64,000 nucleotides of DNA, taken from the NCBI RefSeq assembly GCF_003952365.1, contig NZ_CP034443.1, forward strand, positions 4,643,001-4,707,000. The letters run 5' to 3'. Source of the DNA: Mesorhizobium sp. M9A.F.Ca.ET.002.03.1.2. GTDB lineage: Bacteria > Pseudomonadota > Alphaproteobacteria > Rhizobiales > Rhizobiaceae. Both the position numbers and the translations under genes were made by a program. Shown here piece after piece: positions 53,936-62,396 of the stretch. How positions within the stretch are numbered: the stretch's first letter is position 1; every line of letters starts with the position of its first letter. Under the pieces are notes generated by a model, which ran no database searches, was not told where the DNA came from, and worked only from the letters and a program-made list of their open reading frames with translations.

Positions 53936-54682
53936 TTATCTTTTCTGGCTGGACAACTCGCCGAGAAGCTTCGTCATCTCGTCATCGAGAGACGGTGGCG
54001 CTTTTGCCGCTGGCTGGCTCACCGGCCTGCTGGCCTGCGGGTCGTCGAACGAAACCTCGAGCTCCTTCATCAGCGTATCGTCAAGGGAATCCTGCGTTGC
54101 CGGGGAATCCTGGCTTGTCGGCGATGGGACGTGTCGAACGGCATTGGCATTCGCCGATCCGTAGGTAGGCATCGGCGTGATGGTCGCCGACTGGCGACTT
54201 TGCGCTGCCGGCTTCGGCGCTGGCGCCGGTGCCGTCTGATGGGGCCGGACAGGCGTTGGGGCAGCGCTTGCCGGCTGCGGAGGTGGTGCTTGCCTCACCG
54301 GCGCAGGGGCGGGTTGAGGTGTTCGCGGCCGGGGCGCCGGCTGATGGCCGCCGCTATCTCCGGTCAGCGCAGGACGGCGCAGCGCCGACAGCCTGATGTC
54401 GCGTTCGACGACGACGTCGGTCGGGCCGCCGATCAGCAGCAGGTGCTCGATATCGTCACGGCGCACCAGCACCAACCGACGGTGACTGTCGACAGCGGTG
54501 GCGTCCATGACGGCCAGTCGCGTCTTGCGGTTTCTGCCGCCGGCAACGAATGTCCCGAAGGTCAGACTGCGGATCAGCTTGATGATGAGGAGAACAACGA
54601 CCAGAAGGACAAGCGCGACTAACGCCCACAGGATTGCCGCGGCATAACCAGGACCCGCCACGCTATCCAGCCACTGCAGCAT
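53936..54682 (-). CDS. FliO-like single-helix membrane protein
   Basis: A 248-residue protein. One membrane helix (residues ~15-38: AAILWALVALVLLVVVLLIIK) is followed by a small domain with RRLVLVRRDDIEHLLLIGGPTDVVVE (~65-90), the pattern of FliO, the flagellar export-gate accessory protein. A long proline-rich segment (~110-190) and an acidic tail (LDDEMTKLLGELSSQ) follow. No other flagellar genes are near, so a flagellar role is an inference. ATG 54682 follows ggggg; an upstream in-frame start (54772) lacks the ribosome site. Confidence 0.75.
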   Translation of the reverse strand: MLQWLDSVAGPGYAAAILWALVALVLLVVVLLIIKLIRSLTFGTFVAGGRNRKTRLAVMDATAVDSHRRLVLVRRDDIEHLLLIGGPTDVVVERDIRLSALRRPALTGDSGGHQPAPRPRTPQPAPAPVRQAPPPQPASAAPTPVRPHQTAPAPAPKPAAQSRQSATITPMPTYGSANANAVRHVPSPTSQDSPATQDSLDDTLMKELEVSFDDPQASRPVSQPAAKAPPSLDDEMTKLLGELSSQKR

Positions 54683-54781
54683 TGGTGCCCCCAAAATCGG
54701 CTTTCGAAGAAGACGCGACACTAGACTGTTGCGGCAGGCCACCGCAAGTTGCCTTTCGCGCTTCGTGAACAAGCTTGAACA

Positions 54782-54853
54782 CCAGTGTGGTGGATTTGAA
54801 GTTCCAGCGAATTGAGGGCGTCAGCGTTCCGGAGCTCAAATCCACCACACTGG
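54782..54853. repeat. Family D palindromic repeat
   Basis: ccagtgtggtggatttga (54782-54799) is a perfect reverse complement of tcaaatccaccacactgg (54836-54853); the ~34-base loop is gc-rich. Only one copy is in this window. It is followed within 20 bases by a family C repeat. The 375-base gap to cckA holds no gene. Confidence 0.85.
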
Positions 54854-54871
54854 ATTTTTCGGCCAAGTTGC

Positions 54872-54940
54872 TGGTGGTGATGAATCCGAAATTCGCTACG
54901 CGCTGCACCCAAGGGTGATGCGAATTTCGTATTCACCACA
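54872..54940. repeat. Family C palindromic repeat, copy 2
   Basis: Arms tgatgaatccgaaattcgc (to 54896) and gcgaatttcgtattcaccac (54920-54939) pair with minor differences, like the copy at 52539-52609; the loop contains gctgcacccaagggtg. It lies about 120 bases upstream of the cckA ATG. Confidence 0.8.
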
Positions 54941-55057
54941 CCGGGCGCCGAACGGCGTCATTTTTAGCGGACATTTGCCGCCAAGGCCTTTTCCGGACCC
55001 TGAGAATATGATTCAACCGGGCAGGGGCAAGTACCGGAATTCACGAGCAGGGGGCAC

Positions 55058-57628
55058 ATGGCCAAGGAAGCGCGCGGCGATTTCTATCCGGTACCGATCG
55101 TCGACCAGAGCACGCGACCGGGTGCGGTCACCCGGCTCATCATCTTCATCGTCGTCCTGACGGGCGCCGCGATCGTCTTCGGCCTTTTCCGCGAACGTCT
55201 TGGCGATCCATTCCTGCTTGGAATGCTCGGCGTGCTGGCGATGATCGGCGTCGGCTTCCTGTTCGCCACCGCCATCGGCTTCGTGCAGATCACACCGCGC
55301 TCGACGAGTGACGAACTGTCGAAAGCCTTCGTCGATTCAATGTCGCAAGGTCTTCTCGTCACCGACACGAAGGGTCGTGTCGTCTACGCCAATCGGGCCT
55401 ATGCCAACATGACGGGCGCGGCGTCCGCCGCGGACCTCAAGACGGTCGAAGGATTGCTGTCCGATATTCCCGAGGCCTCGGTGACCATATACCGGCTTGC
55501 CTCCGGCCTGCGCGACGGCCAGCCCGGCGACGGGGAGTTTCGGCTTGCGCAATCCATTCGACCCGGCGCCGAGCCGGGCGCGCGCTGGTATCGCGCCCGC
55601 GCCCGCGCCTTCAGCGTTCCAGGCCAGCGGCTGCCCTTGCTCGCCTGGCAACTTGCCGACGTCTCGGAAGAACGGGCCGAGCAGGAGCGGTTCTTCCTCG
55701 ATCTGCAAAAGGCCATCGATCACCTCGACCATGCACCGGCCGGCTTCTTTTCAGCCGACCAGGAAGGCCGCGTCACCTACATCAACGCCACGCTTGCGGA
55801 GTGGCTGGGCATCGACCTGACGAGCTTCACGCCTGGCGCCGTCACCCTTCCGGAGATCGTCGCCGGCGACGGCATGGCGCTGGTCCGCTCGGTCAAGGCC
55901 GATCCCGGCACCACGCGCAATGCGGTCATCGATCTCGATCTGACGACAGTGAAGGGCGAGGCGCTGCCCGTGCGTTTCATGCATCGGGTTTCGGCCAGCC
56001 GCGAGGGCATCAACGGTCCGACGCGCACCATCGTGCTCAACCGGACGCAAGGCGAAGACGCTTCCGCCGATCTTCGCGCCTCGGAGATCCGCTTCACCCG
56101 TTTCTTCAATTCCACCCCGATGGCAATAGCAGCCGTGGACAGCAGCGGGCGCATCTTGCGCACCAACGCACCTTTCCTGTCGCTGTTTTCCTCCGTCGTC
56201 GACGGGGACGCGGTCGATCGGCGCGTGAGGTTGGACACGGTGATCCATGAGCGCGACCGGCCCGCCTTTGCCGTGGCGTTCGAGAAAGCGCGACAGCGGC
56301 AGGCCGACATCGAACCAATCGATACGCTGCTTCCCGGCAACGAGGAACGGCACATGCGCTTCTACGTCAACGCGGTCGCCGACGGCACCGGCGAGGGCGC
56401 CGAAGAATCGGCTATTGTCTACGCCGTCGAGACCACCGAGCAGAAGGCGCTCGAGGGCCAAATGGCGCAAAGCCAGAAGATGCAGGCGGTCGGCCAGCTC
56501 GCCGGCGGCATCGCACACGACTTCAACAATGTGCTGACCGCCATCATCATGGCGTCGGACCTTTTGTTGACCAACCATCGCCCGTCCGACCCGTCCTTCC
56601 CGGACATCATGAACATCAAGCAGAACGCCAACCGAGCGGCCTCGCTGGTGCGGCAGCTTCTGGCCTTCTCGCGCAAGCAGACGCTGCGGCCGGAAGTGCT
56701 CAACCTGACCGACGTGCTTGCCGATCTCCGGATGCTGCTGGCCCGCCTGGTCGGCAACGACATCAAGCTGAAGGTCGATCATGGTCGCGACCTGTGGCCG
56801 GTGAAGGTCGACATCGGGCAGTTCGAGCAGGTGGTGGTCAATCTGGCGGTCAATGCGCGCGATGCGATGCCGACTGGCGGCGAGCTCACCGTGCGCACCC
56901 GGAATGTGACTGCGGAGGAGAGCAAGGGCCTTTCCTACCGCGAACTTGCGCCGGCCGACTATGTGGTGGTCGAAATCGAAGACACCGGCAGCGGCATCGC
57001 CCCCGAAGTGCTCAAGAAGATTTTCGAACCCTTCTTCACCACCAAGGAGGTCGGCAAGGGCACCGGCCTCGGCCTGTCCATGGTCTATGGCATCATCAAG
57101 CAGACGGGCGGCTTCATCTTCTGCGATTCCGAAGTCGGCAAGGGATCCGTGTTTCGCATCTTCCTGCCGCGATACATTGCAGAGGCGAGACTGGCAGGTG
57201 AACCCGGCGAGGCGCCGGCTGCTCCGGCAAAGATCGCCGACACGGCCAAGGATTTGTCGGGCTCGGCGACGGTGCTGCTCGTCGAGGACGAGGATGCCGT
57301 GCGCATGGGTGGCATGCGGGCGCTGACATCGCGTGGTTACACCGTCCACGAAGCGTCCTCGGGCGTCGAGGCGCTGGAAGTCTTCGAAGCGCTCGGCGGC
57401 AAGGTCGACATCGTCGTTTCCGACGTGGTGATGCCTGAAATGGACGGGCCGACGCTGCTTGGCGAATTGCGCAAGCGGCAGCCGGACATCAAATTCGTCT
57501 TCGTTTCCGGCTACGCGGAGGATGCGTTCGCCAAAAACCTGCCGGCAGACGCGCATTTCGGGTTCCTGCCGAAGCCGTTTTCGCTCAAGCAACTGGCCAC
57601 AATCGTCAAGGATGTGCTGGAATCTTAG
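55058..57628 (+). CDS. cckA: Cell-cycle hybrid histidine kinase CckA
   Basis: Master kinase/phosphatase that feeds phosphate through ChpT to CtrA (and CpdR) in alphaproteobacteria. The 856-residue product has two N-terminal membrane helices (~26-43 and ~52-72) and PAS-like domains (~85-200, ~215-330, ~340-460). The dimerisation/phosphoacceptor helix has His487 in [11 protein letters not shown]. The ATPase region has NARDAM, DTGSGI and [13 protein letters not shown]-terminal receiver (~740-856) carries phospho-acceptor Asp789 in [12 protein letters not shown]. Length and order match CckA of rhizobia. ATG 55058 follows caggggg. DksA and the phosphoesterase of this window have no obvious link to it. 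Confidence 0.96.
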   Translation: MAKEARGDFYPVPIVDQSTRPGAVTRLIIFIVVLTGAAIVFGLFRERLGDPFLLGMLGVLAMIGVGFLFATAIGFVQITPRSTSDELSKAFVDSMSQGLLVTDTKGRVVYANRAYANMTGAASAADLKTVEGLLSDIPEASVTIYRLASGLRDGQPGDGEFRLAQSIRPGAEPGARWYRARARAFSVPGQRLPLLAWQLADVSEERAEQERFFLDLQKAIDHLDHAPAGFFSADQEGRVTYINATLAEWLGIDLTSFTPGAVTLPEIVAGDGMALVRSVKADPGTTRNAVIDLDLTTVKGEALPVRFMHRVSASREGINGPTRTIVLNRTQGEDASADLRASEIRFTRFFNSTPMAIAAVDSSGRILRTNAPFLSLFSSVVDGDAVDRRVRLDTVIHERDRPAFAVAFEKARQRQADIEPIDTLLPGNEERHMRFYVNAVADGTGEGAEESAIVYAVETTEQKALEGQMAQSQKMQAVGQLAGGIAHDFNNVLTAIIMASDLLLTNHRPSDPSFPDIMNIKQNANRAASLVRQLLAFSRKQTLRPEVLNLTDVLADLRMLLARLVGNDIKLKVDHGRDLWPVKVDIGQFEQVVVNLAVNARDAMPTGGELTVRTRNVTAEESKGLSYRELAPADYVVVEIEDTGSGIAPEVLKKIFEPFFTTKEVGKGTGLGLSMVYGIIKQTGGFIFCDSEVGKGSVFRIFLPRYIAEARLAGEPGEAPAAPAKIADTAKDLSGSATVLLVEDEDAVRMGGMRALTSRGYTVHEASSGVEALEVFEALGGKVDIVVSDVVMPEMDGPTLLGELRKRQPDIKFVFVSGYAEDAFAKNLPADAHFGFLPKPFSLKQLATIVKDVLES

Positions 57629-57712
57629 GGTTTGCTAATTCTCGCGCTTGCGTAATGACGTGAGACTGGCATGATCATGCGCGAAACAGACGGCAGGTTT
57701 GGGGAGCATGCC

Positions 57713-58423
57713 GTGACGCCGCACAACGAGGCAGGTAAGGGCGATTACGCCGCAACAGTGCTGCTGCCGGGCGATCCGCAGCGCGCCGAATGGATGGCGG
57801 AAACCTTTCTGGAGGCGCCGCGCTGCGTCAACCGTCGCAGGGAGGCCCTCGGTTTTACCGGCCTGTTTCGTGGCAAGCCCGTCAGCATCCAGTCCACCGG
57901 CATCGGCGTCTCGTCATTCCTGATCTACGCGCATGAATTGTTGGACTTTCATGGCGTCAGGACATTGATCCGCACGGGTACCTGTGGTGGCCTGACTGCC
58001 GCGGCCAAACTGCGCAGCCTGGTGATTTCGCAGTCGGTGCGGGGTGAAAGTGCGCAGAGCGGCCAGGTCTTCGGGCTCTATGGCGCCGACGCCGGCCCGG
58101 ATCCGGCGCTGTTTGCCTGGGCGTTGGCCAAGGCTGCCGAGTTAGGCGTCGAACATCAGGCCGGGCTGACGGCCTGCAGCGATATATTCTATCATCCTGA
58201 GGGACGTGCCCGCTTTGCCGATGCGCAGGCCCATGGCGCGCTCGCCGTCGATATGGAGACCAGCGCGCTCTATCGCATCGCGGCGCATTTCGGCGCCCGG
58301 GCGCTGTCGATCCTGACCGTCGTCGATAATGTGGTGACCGGCGAGCAGACCGACTATTCCGAACGCCAGGCGCTTTTCACCGACATGACCCGGCTCGCGC
58401 TCGATGTCGCGAGCGAAAGTTAA
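57713..58423 (+). CDS. deoD: DeoD-type purine nucleoside phosphorylase
   Basis: Reversibly phosphorolyses purine nucleosides to base and ribose 1-phosphate. The product is 236 residues from GTG 57713: TPHNEAGKGDYAATVLLPGDP gives the phosphate-binding GDP and Arg (reading RAEWMAETFL after it), GTCGGL (~85), and VDMETSALY near residue 180 with the Glu of the nucleoside site. Hexameric PNP by length and motifs. The GTG has a ggggag six bases upstream and fits the family start; an ATG at 57671 would add 14 residues. It converges on the RHH gene, sharing the stop-codon bases. Confidence 0.9.
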   Translation: MTPHNEAGKGDYAATVLLPGDPQRAEWMAETFLEAPRCVNRRREALGFTGLFRGKPVSIQSTGIGVSSFLIYAHELLDFHGVRTLIRTGTCGGLTAAAKLRSLVISQSVRGESAQSGQVFGLYGADAGPDPALFAWALAKAAELGVEHQAGLTACSDIFYHPEGRARFADAQAHGALAVDMETSALYRIAAHFGARALSILTVVDNVVTGEQTDYSERQALFTDMTRLALDVASES

Positions 58424-58725
58424 GCTGCTTGCCGCTTCTGGGCCGTGTGTTCTTCGATGCCCGGCCGATGGCCGCGCAGATAGAGCGCACAGGTCGTGCG
58501 CAACATCGACGCGAAGTTCGGAATCTGGCCATTGATCTCGATAGCCTCGTCATAGAGCTTCGAGATGAATTTCGGCGTCGTCAAACCCTGGCTGTCGGCG
58601 ATCTCGTCGAGCAAGGCCCAGAACGTCGCCTCGAGCTGGATGCTGGTCGAGTGCCCGTCGATGCGGATCGATCGGTTGATCTGTCGATAGCCCTCCGGAT
58701 CCTGCCCGGCAAAAACCCTGCACAT
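58420..58725 (-). CDS. Ribbon-helix-helix (RHH_4-type) DNA-binding protein
   Basis: A 101-residue protein. NRSIRIDGHSTSIQLEATFW (residues ~17-36) is the beta strand and first helix, DEIADSQGLTTPKFISKLYDE the second half, and the C-terminal NFASMLRTTCALYL is typical of this alphaproteobacterial RHH family. It is a likely small transcriptional regulator. ATG 58725. The 260 bases to the VOC gene hold nothing else. Confidence 0.88.
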   Translation of the reverse strand: MCRVFAGQDPEGYRQINRSIRIDGHSTSIQLEATFWALLDEIADSQGLTTPKFISKLYDEAIEINGQIPNFASMLRTTCALYLRGHRPGIEEHTAQKRQAA

Positions 58726-58986
58726 CGTTACCTCCCGTTCTTATTGGTCTTGGCCGTTCTTGTTGATTTTGGGCGCAAAACAGCAGCGATTCGCGCCTTT
58801 GAGCAATGCCTATCGTGTCCAATTATCTTCGGCCGGAAAGCGGAAAACAGCAATCGGACTTTCGTCCTTAGGCGGTCTCCTGTCCCATTGTCGGATTTGC
58901 GCGTGGTAATCGGCTGCCACCACCTTTGCCGCGACCCGCGCATAATCACGCAGACGCGCATAAGCGCTGCTGCAACGGAGTGTCAT

Positions 58987-59382
58987 TTGGCAAAGGCGAT
59001 CCACACCATGATCCGGGTTCTGGACGAGGCCCGGTCCGTCGACTTCTACCGGAGAGCCTTTGGGCTGGACGTCGCTGAACGGCTCGATTTCGAGACCTTT
59101 ACACTCGTCTATTTGAGCAATGCCGACGCGGAGTTCGAAGTCGAGCTCACCGTCAACAAGGGCCGGCAGGAGCCTTATGCGCTCGGCGACGGCTACGGCC
59201 ACCTCGCGGTTTCGGTCGCCGATCTGGACAGCGAACACGACCGGCTTGGTGCGCTTGGCCTGAACCCGAAGAAGATCGTCGAGTTCAACCGCGACGGAGC
59301 GCTGCTCGCGCGCTTCTTCTTCATCGAGGATCCCGACGGCTACAAAATCGAGGTTCTGCAGCGCCAGGGCCGGTTCAAATAG
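58987..59382 (+). CDS. VOC/glyoxalase-family protein (lactoylglutathione lyase-like)
   Basis: A 131-residue VOC-fold protein with two beta-alpha-beta modules: IHTMIRVLDEARSVDFYRRAFGLD (the His is a metal ligand), VYLSNADAEFEVELTVNKGR (Glu ligand), GDGYGHLAVSVADL and FFIEDPDGYKIEVLQRQ. This arrangement matches glyoxalase I type metal ligands (H/E/H/E), so methylglyoxal detoxification is plausible. The TTG start (reading MAKAIHTM) follows cggag by seven bases. It lies upstream of the dehydrogenase subunit genes, on the same strand; co-transcription is possible. Confidence 0.87.
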   Translation: MAKAIHTMIRVLDEARSVDFYRRAFGLDVAERLDFETFTLVYLSNADAEFEVELTVNKGRQEPYALGDGYGHLAVSVADLDSEHDRLGALGLNPKKIVEFNRDGALLARFFFIEDPDGYKIEVLQRQGRFK

Positions 59383-59462
59383 GGGGACATTACGGCCGCG
59401 CCGGCCAGCGCGGCGCCAGCCACGGCACCTTCGGGTGCATATAGCAAGCAAGGGAGGAACAA

Positions 59463-60008
59463 ATGGTCACCATCTATGAGAGAAAGCTCGGGGAGAGAAA
59501 GCCCGGGCTATCGCGGCGCGAGCTTCTGAAGCGCGGCGGTGTCGGCGCGTTGCTGGTCATTTCGGGCAGTGCCGTCATCAGCCCGGAACATGCCTGGGGT
59601 CTCGAAACATCCGCGCTCAAGCCCGAAACCATGGCAACCTTGATCCAGATGGCGCGTGACATCTACCCGCACGACCAAGTGCCTGACAAATATTACGCAA
59701 TCGCTGTCAAGGCGCATGACGAGCAGGCCGGCAAGGACCCTGCCCATAAGGACCTCATCGAAAACGGCATCGCCGATCTCGACTTGAAGTCGGGCAAGGA
59801 CGGCTACACCGGTCTCGGCTGGGAGGAGCAGCGCGTTGCTGCGCTGAGACAGATCGAGGACACGCCGTTCTTCCAGGCAATCCGCGGCGGGCTTGTCGTC
59901 GGCCTCTACAACCAGAAAGAGGTCTGGCCGATCTTCGGCTACGAGGGCGAGTCCTACTCCAAGGGCGGCTACATGGCGCGTGGGTTCGACGACATCGAGT
60001 GGCTCTGA
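59463..60008 (+). CDS. Gluconate 2-dehydrogenase subunit 3 family protein (Tat-exported small subunit)
   Basis: A 181-residue protein. The twin-arginine signal LSRRELLKRGGVGALLV (residues ~17-33) is followed by the Gluconate_2-dh3 domain (from ~50: ALKPETMATLIQMARDIYPHD, FFQAIRGGLVVGLYNQKEVW, FGYEGESYSKGGYMARGF). In gluconate, sorbitol and fructose dehydrogenases this small subunit escorts and stabilises the FAD subunit through the Tat pathway. It has a GGGAGG site and is 46 bases before the GMC gene, so the two form an operon. Confidence 0.93.
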   Translation: MVTIYERKLGERKPGLSRRELLKRGGVGALLVISGSAVISPEHAWGLETSALKPETMATLIQMARDIYPHDQVPDKYYAIAVKAHDEQAGKDPAHKDLIENGIADLDLKSGKDGYTGLGWEEQRVAALRQIEDTPFFQAIRGGLVVGLYNQKEVWPIFGYEGESYSKGGYMARGFDDIEWL

Positions 60009-60054
60009 GCCCCGTCATACCAACCGCGTACAATAAACATCATGGGAGGAAACC

Positions 60055-61626
60055 ATGGCAGCACCATTTGATCTCAAGAACGATGGCGTGGTCGTCATCA
60101 TCGGCTCGGGCGCCGGCGGCGGCACGCTCGGCAACGAACTTGCCCAGAAGGGCATCGATGTCGTCATCCTGGAGGCGGGCGGGCGTCACGAATACGAGGA
60201 TTTCATCAACGACGAGTGGGATTCATTCGCCCAGCTCGCCTGGACGGACAAGCGCACGACCTCGGGCGACTGGCGGGTGGCGAAGGATTTCCCCAACCTG
60301 CCGGCGTGGATCGTCAAGGCTGTCGGCGGCTCGACCACGCACTGGGCGGGCGCATCGCTGCGGTTCCAGGAGCACGAATTCAAAACGCTTTCGACCTACG
60401 GAAAACTGGAAGGCGCAAACCTGCTCGATTGGCCGATCACGCTTGCCGACCTGGAGCCCTACTACGCAAAGGCCGAAGACAAGCTGGGCGTGACGCTCAC
60501 CAACAACATCCCAGGACTTCCCGGCAACAACAACTTCAAGGTGATGAAGGCCGGCGCCGACAAGCTCGGCTACAAGGAGTGCCACACCGGCCGGATGGCG
60601 ATCAATTCCGAGCCGCGTGACGACCGCAATGCCTGCCAGCAGACCGGCTTCTGCTTCCAAGGCTGCAAATGGGGCGCCAAATGGTCGACGCTGTATACCG
60701 AAATCCCCAAGGGCGAGGCGACCGGCCACCTCGAGGTCAGGCCAAATGCCATGGCGATCAAGATCAACCACGATGCGTCAGGCAAGGTGACCGGCGTCGT
60801 CTATGCCGACAAGGACGGCAAGCTGCAGGAACAGAAGGCCCGCATCGTTGCCGTCGCCGGAAACTCGATCGAGAGCCCGCGGCTGCTGCTCAACTCGGCA
60901 TCGAGCCAGTTTCCCGACGGTCTCGCCAATTCGTCGGGGCAGGTGGGCAAGAACTATATGCGCCACACCACGGGCTCGGTCTACGGCGTCTTCGACAAGC
61001 CGGTGCATATGTATCGCGGCACCACCATGGCGGGGATCATCCGCGACGAAGCACGCAACGATCCTTCGCGCGGCTTCGTCGGCGGCTACGAACTCGAGAC
61101 GCTCTCGCTCGGCCTGCCGTTCATGGCCGCCTTCCTCAATCCCGGCGGTTGGGGACGTTCCTTTACCACGGCGCTGGATCACTACGACCATATGGCCGGC
61201 ATGTGGATCGTCGGAGAAGACATGCCGCGCGAGGAAAATCGCATCACGCTGCATGCCGATATGAAGGACGAGCACGGCATGCCGGTGGCGGACGTGCATT
61301 TCGACGACCATGCCAACGACACGGCGATGCGCGACCACGCCTACAGCCGAGGTTCGGCGCTTTACGCAGCGGTGGGCGCAACGCGGACCTTCCCGACGCC
61401 GCCCTATCCATCGACCCACAATCTCGGTACCAACCGGATGAGCGAAAAGGCGGCCGACGGCGTCGTCAACAAGCATGGCCAGACGCACGACATCAAGAAC
61501 CTGTTCGTGTCGGACGGCAGCCAGTTCACCACTGGGGGCGCCGAAAATCCGACATTGACGATCGTGTCGCTGGCGATCCGCCAGGCCGACTATATCGCCG
61601 AACAGATGTCGGCGAAGAGCATTTAG
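60055..61626 (+). CDS. GMC-family flavoprotein dehydrogenase (large subunit)
   Basis: A 523-residue FAD protein. VVIIGSGAGGGTLGNELA (residues ~12-29) binds FAD; VGGSTTHWAGASLRF is next; C-terminal THNLGTNRMSE and GAENPTLTIVSLAIR hold the catalytic His/Asn region. A cysteine trio at 194, 200 and 204 (CQQTGFCFQGC) resembles the [3Fe-4S] site of FAD-dependent glucose/fructose dehydrogenases, but only three cysteines are near. It lacks its own signal; export would rely on the Tat subunit upstream. The substrate is a sugar, polyol or sugar acid (unknown). No cytochrome c subunit follows; a terminator does. Confidence 0.92.
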   Translation: MAAPFDLKNDGVVVIIGSGAGGGTLGNELAQKGIDVVILEAGGRHEYEDFINDEWDSFAQLAWTDKRTTSGDWRVAKDFPNLPAWIVKAVGGSTTHWAGASLRFQEHEFKTLSTYGKLEGANLLDWPITLADLEPYYAKAEDKLGVTLTNNIPGLPGNNNFKVMKAGADKLGYKECHTGRMAINSEPRDDRNACQQTGFCFQGCKWGAKWSTLYTEIPKGEATGHLEVRPNAMAIKINHDASGKVTGVVYADKDGKLQEQKARIVAVAGNSIESPRLLLNSASSQFPDGLANSSGQVGKNYMRHTTGSVYGVFDKPVHMYRGTTMAGIIRDEARNDPSRGFVGGYELETLSLGLPFMAAFLNPGGWGRSFTTALDHYDHMAGMWIVGEDMPREENRITLHADMKDEHGMPVADVHFDDHANDTAMRDHAYSRGSALYAAVGATRTFPTPPYPSTHNLGTNRMSEKAADGVVNKHGQTHDIKNLFVSDGSQFTTGGAENPTLTIVSLAIRQADYIAEQMSAKSI

Positions 61627-61651
61627 CCATATCCTCCCGACTGCCTGCGGT

Positions 61652-61685
61652 GCGGAACCCAGCAAGGTTCCGCGCCGGTTTTTTT
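61652..61685 (+). terminator. Rho-independent terminator after the GMC gene
   Basis: gcggaacc (61652-61659) and ggttccgc (61666-61673) form an eight-base stem, followed by gccgg and a seven-base T run. It ends the dehydrogenase operon; the next gene is on the other strand and ends eight bases later. Confidence 0.88.
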
Positions 61686-61692
61686 CGCCATC

Positions 61693-62088
61693 TCAACGTT
61701 TTGTGCAGGTCGAGGCGGTGAAGGCGCCGTCAGGCTGCTTCATGATGATGTCGAAGGAGGGCCTGGTTTGACCGTCCAGGGTGGCCTGCGTCAGCGAGAT
61801 TGAGTTGCCGCCTGCCGTATAGCCGCCTAGCGGGCCCAACCAGGTGATCTCGCCATTAGCATCCATCTGATAGTTGTAGCCCTGTTGAACGGTTCCGAAG
61901 GTCACTGGGCCGCTATAGATATTTCCCTTGATGGTGATGTCGCCGAGGCTAAGGAACATGCCAAGCAGATAGACCTCGCAATGATAGGTCCCGTCCGGCA
62001 GTTTGCCGTCGGTGAAGTCTGCGCGTGCGCCTCCGGCGGTCGCGACCGAAAGCAAGATGCTGAAAATAAAAGGAATCCTGAAAGCCAT
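61693..62088 (-). CDS. Small exported hypothetical protein
   Basis: A 131-residue protein with a signal peptide (FIFSILLSVATAGGARA, cleavage near residue 23). The mature part is strand-rich: LPDGTYHCEVYLLGMFLSLGDITIKG, YNYQMDANGEITWLGPLGGYTAG and FDIIMKQPDGAFTASTCTKR. It has two cysteines, one near each end, likely a disulfide. Function unknown. The start at 62088 has a weak ribosome site. Divergent from urtA. Confidence 0.75.
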   Translation of the reverse strand: MAFRIPFIFSILLSVATAGGARADFTDGKLPDGTYHCEVYLLGMFLSLGDITIKGNIYSGPVTFGTVQQGYNYQMDANGEITWLGPLGGYTAGGNSISLTQATLDGQTRPSFDIIMKQPDGAFTASTCTKR

Positions 62089-62338
62089 GGCGTCGCTCGC
62101 GTGAGATGCGAGCTTGCCCCATTTCCCCGCGGCACTGCAACATTTGTCGTTTGCCGTCTTCGGCATGTGCCAAGGCTCAAAATTTAAGCACCGAACGAGA
62201 TCTGGGCAAAATCTAGGCAAGGGTGCGTAATTTTTTCTCAATCAGACTTTGAGGGGCGCCGTCCATATTCGGCGGCTAATATATTAACCGGCTGATAGGG
62301 CTAGGAAAACTCAGTGCGCTTACCCTTGCTCCCGCGGT

Positions 62339-62354
62339 TGGCACAGCCGTTGCA
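62339..62354 (+). promoter_or_regulatory. Sigma-54 (-24/-12) promoter of the urea transporter operon
   Basis: TGGCAC (62339-62344), five bases, then TTGCA (62350-62354): an exact match to the sigma-54 consensus, with the required GG and GC ten bases apart. Transcription would start near 62365, about 32 bases before the urtA ATG. Nitrogen-limited control through NtrC is expected for urea uptake. No clear pair of NtrC sites was found in the 308-base gap, only separated gcacc and ggtgc half-sites. Confidence 0.85.
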
Positions 62355-62396
62355 TGGTCTGTTTGCGATGCGATCAACCAGCTTGGGAGTTTGAAT

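Noticed and set aside
55751..57592. A 613-codon minus-strand frame opposite cckA
   Set aside because: No motifs, His/Arg/Asp-rich composition, and CckA motifs are unambiguous on the other strand.
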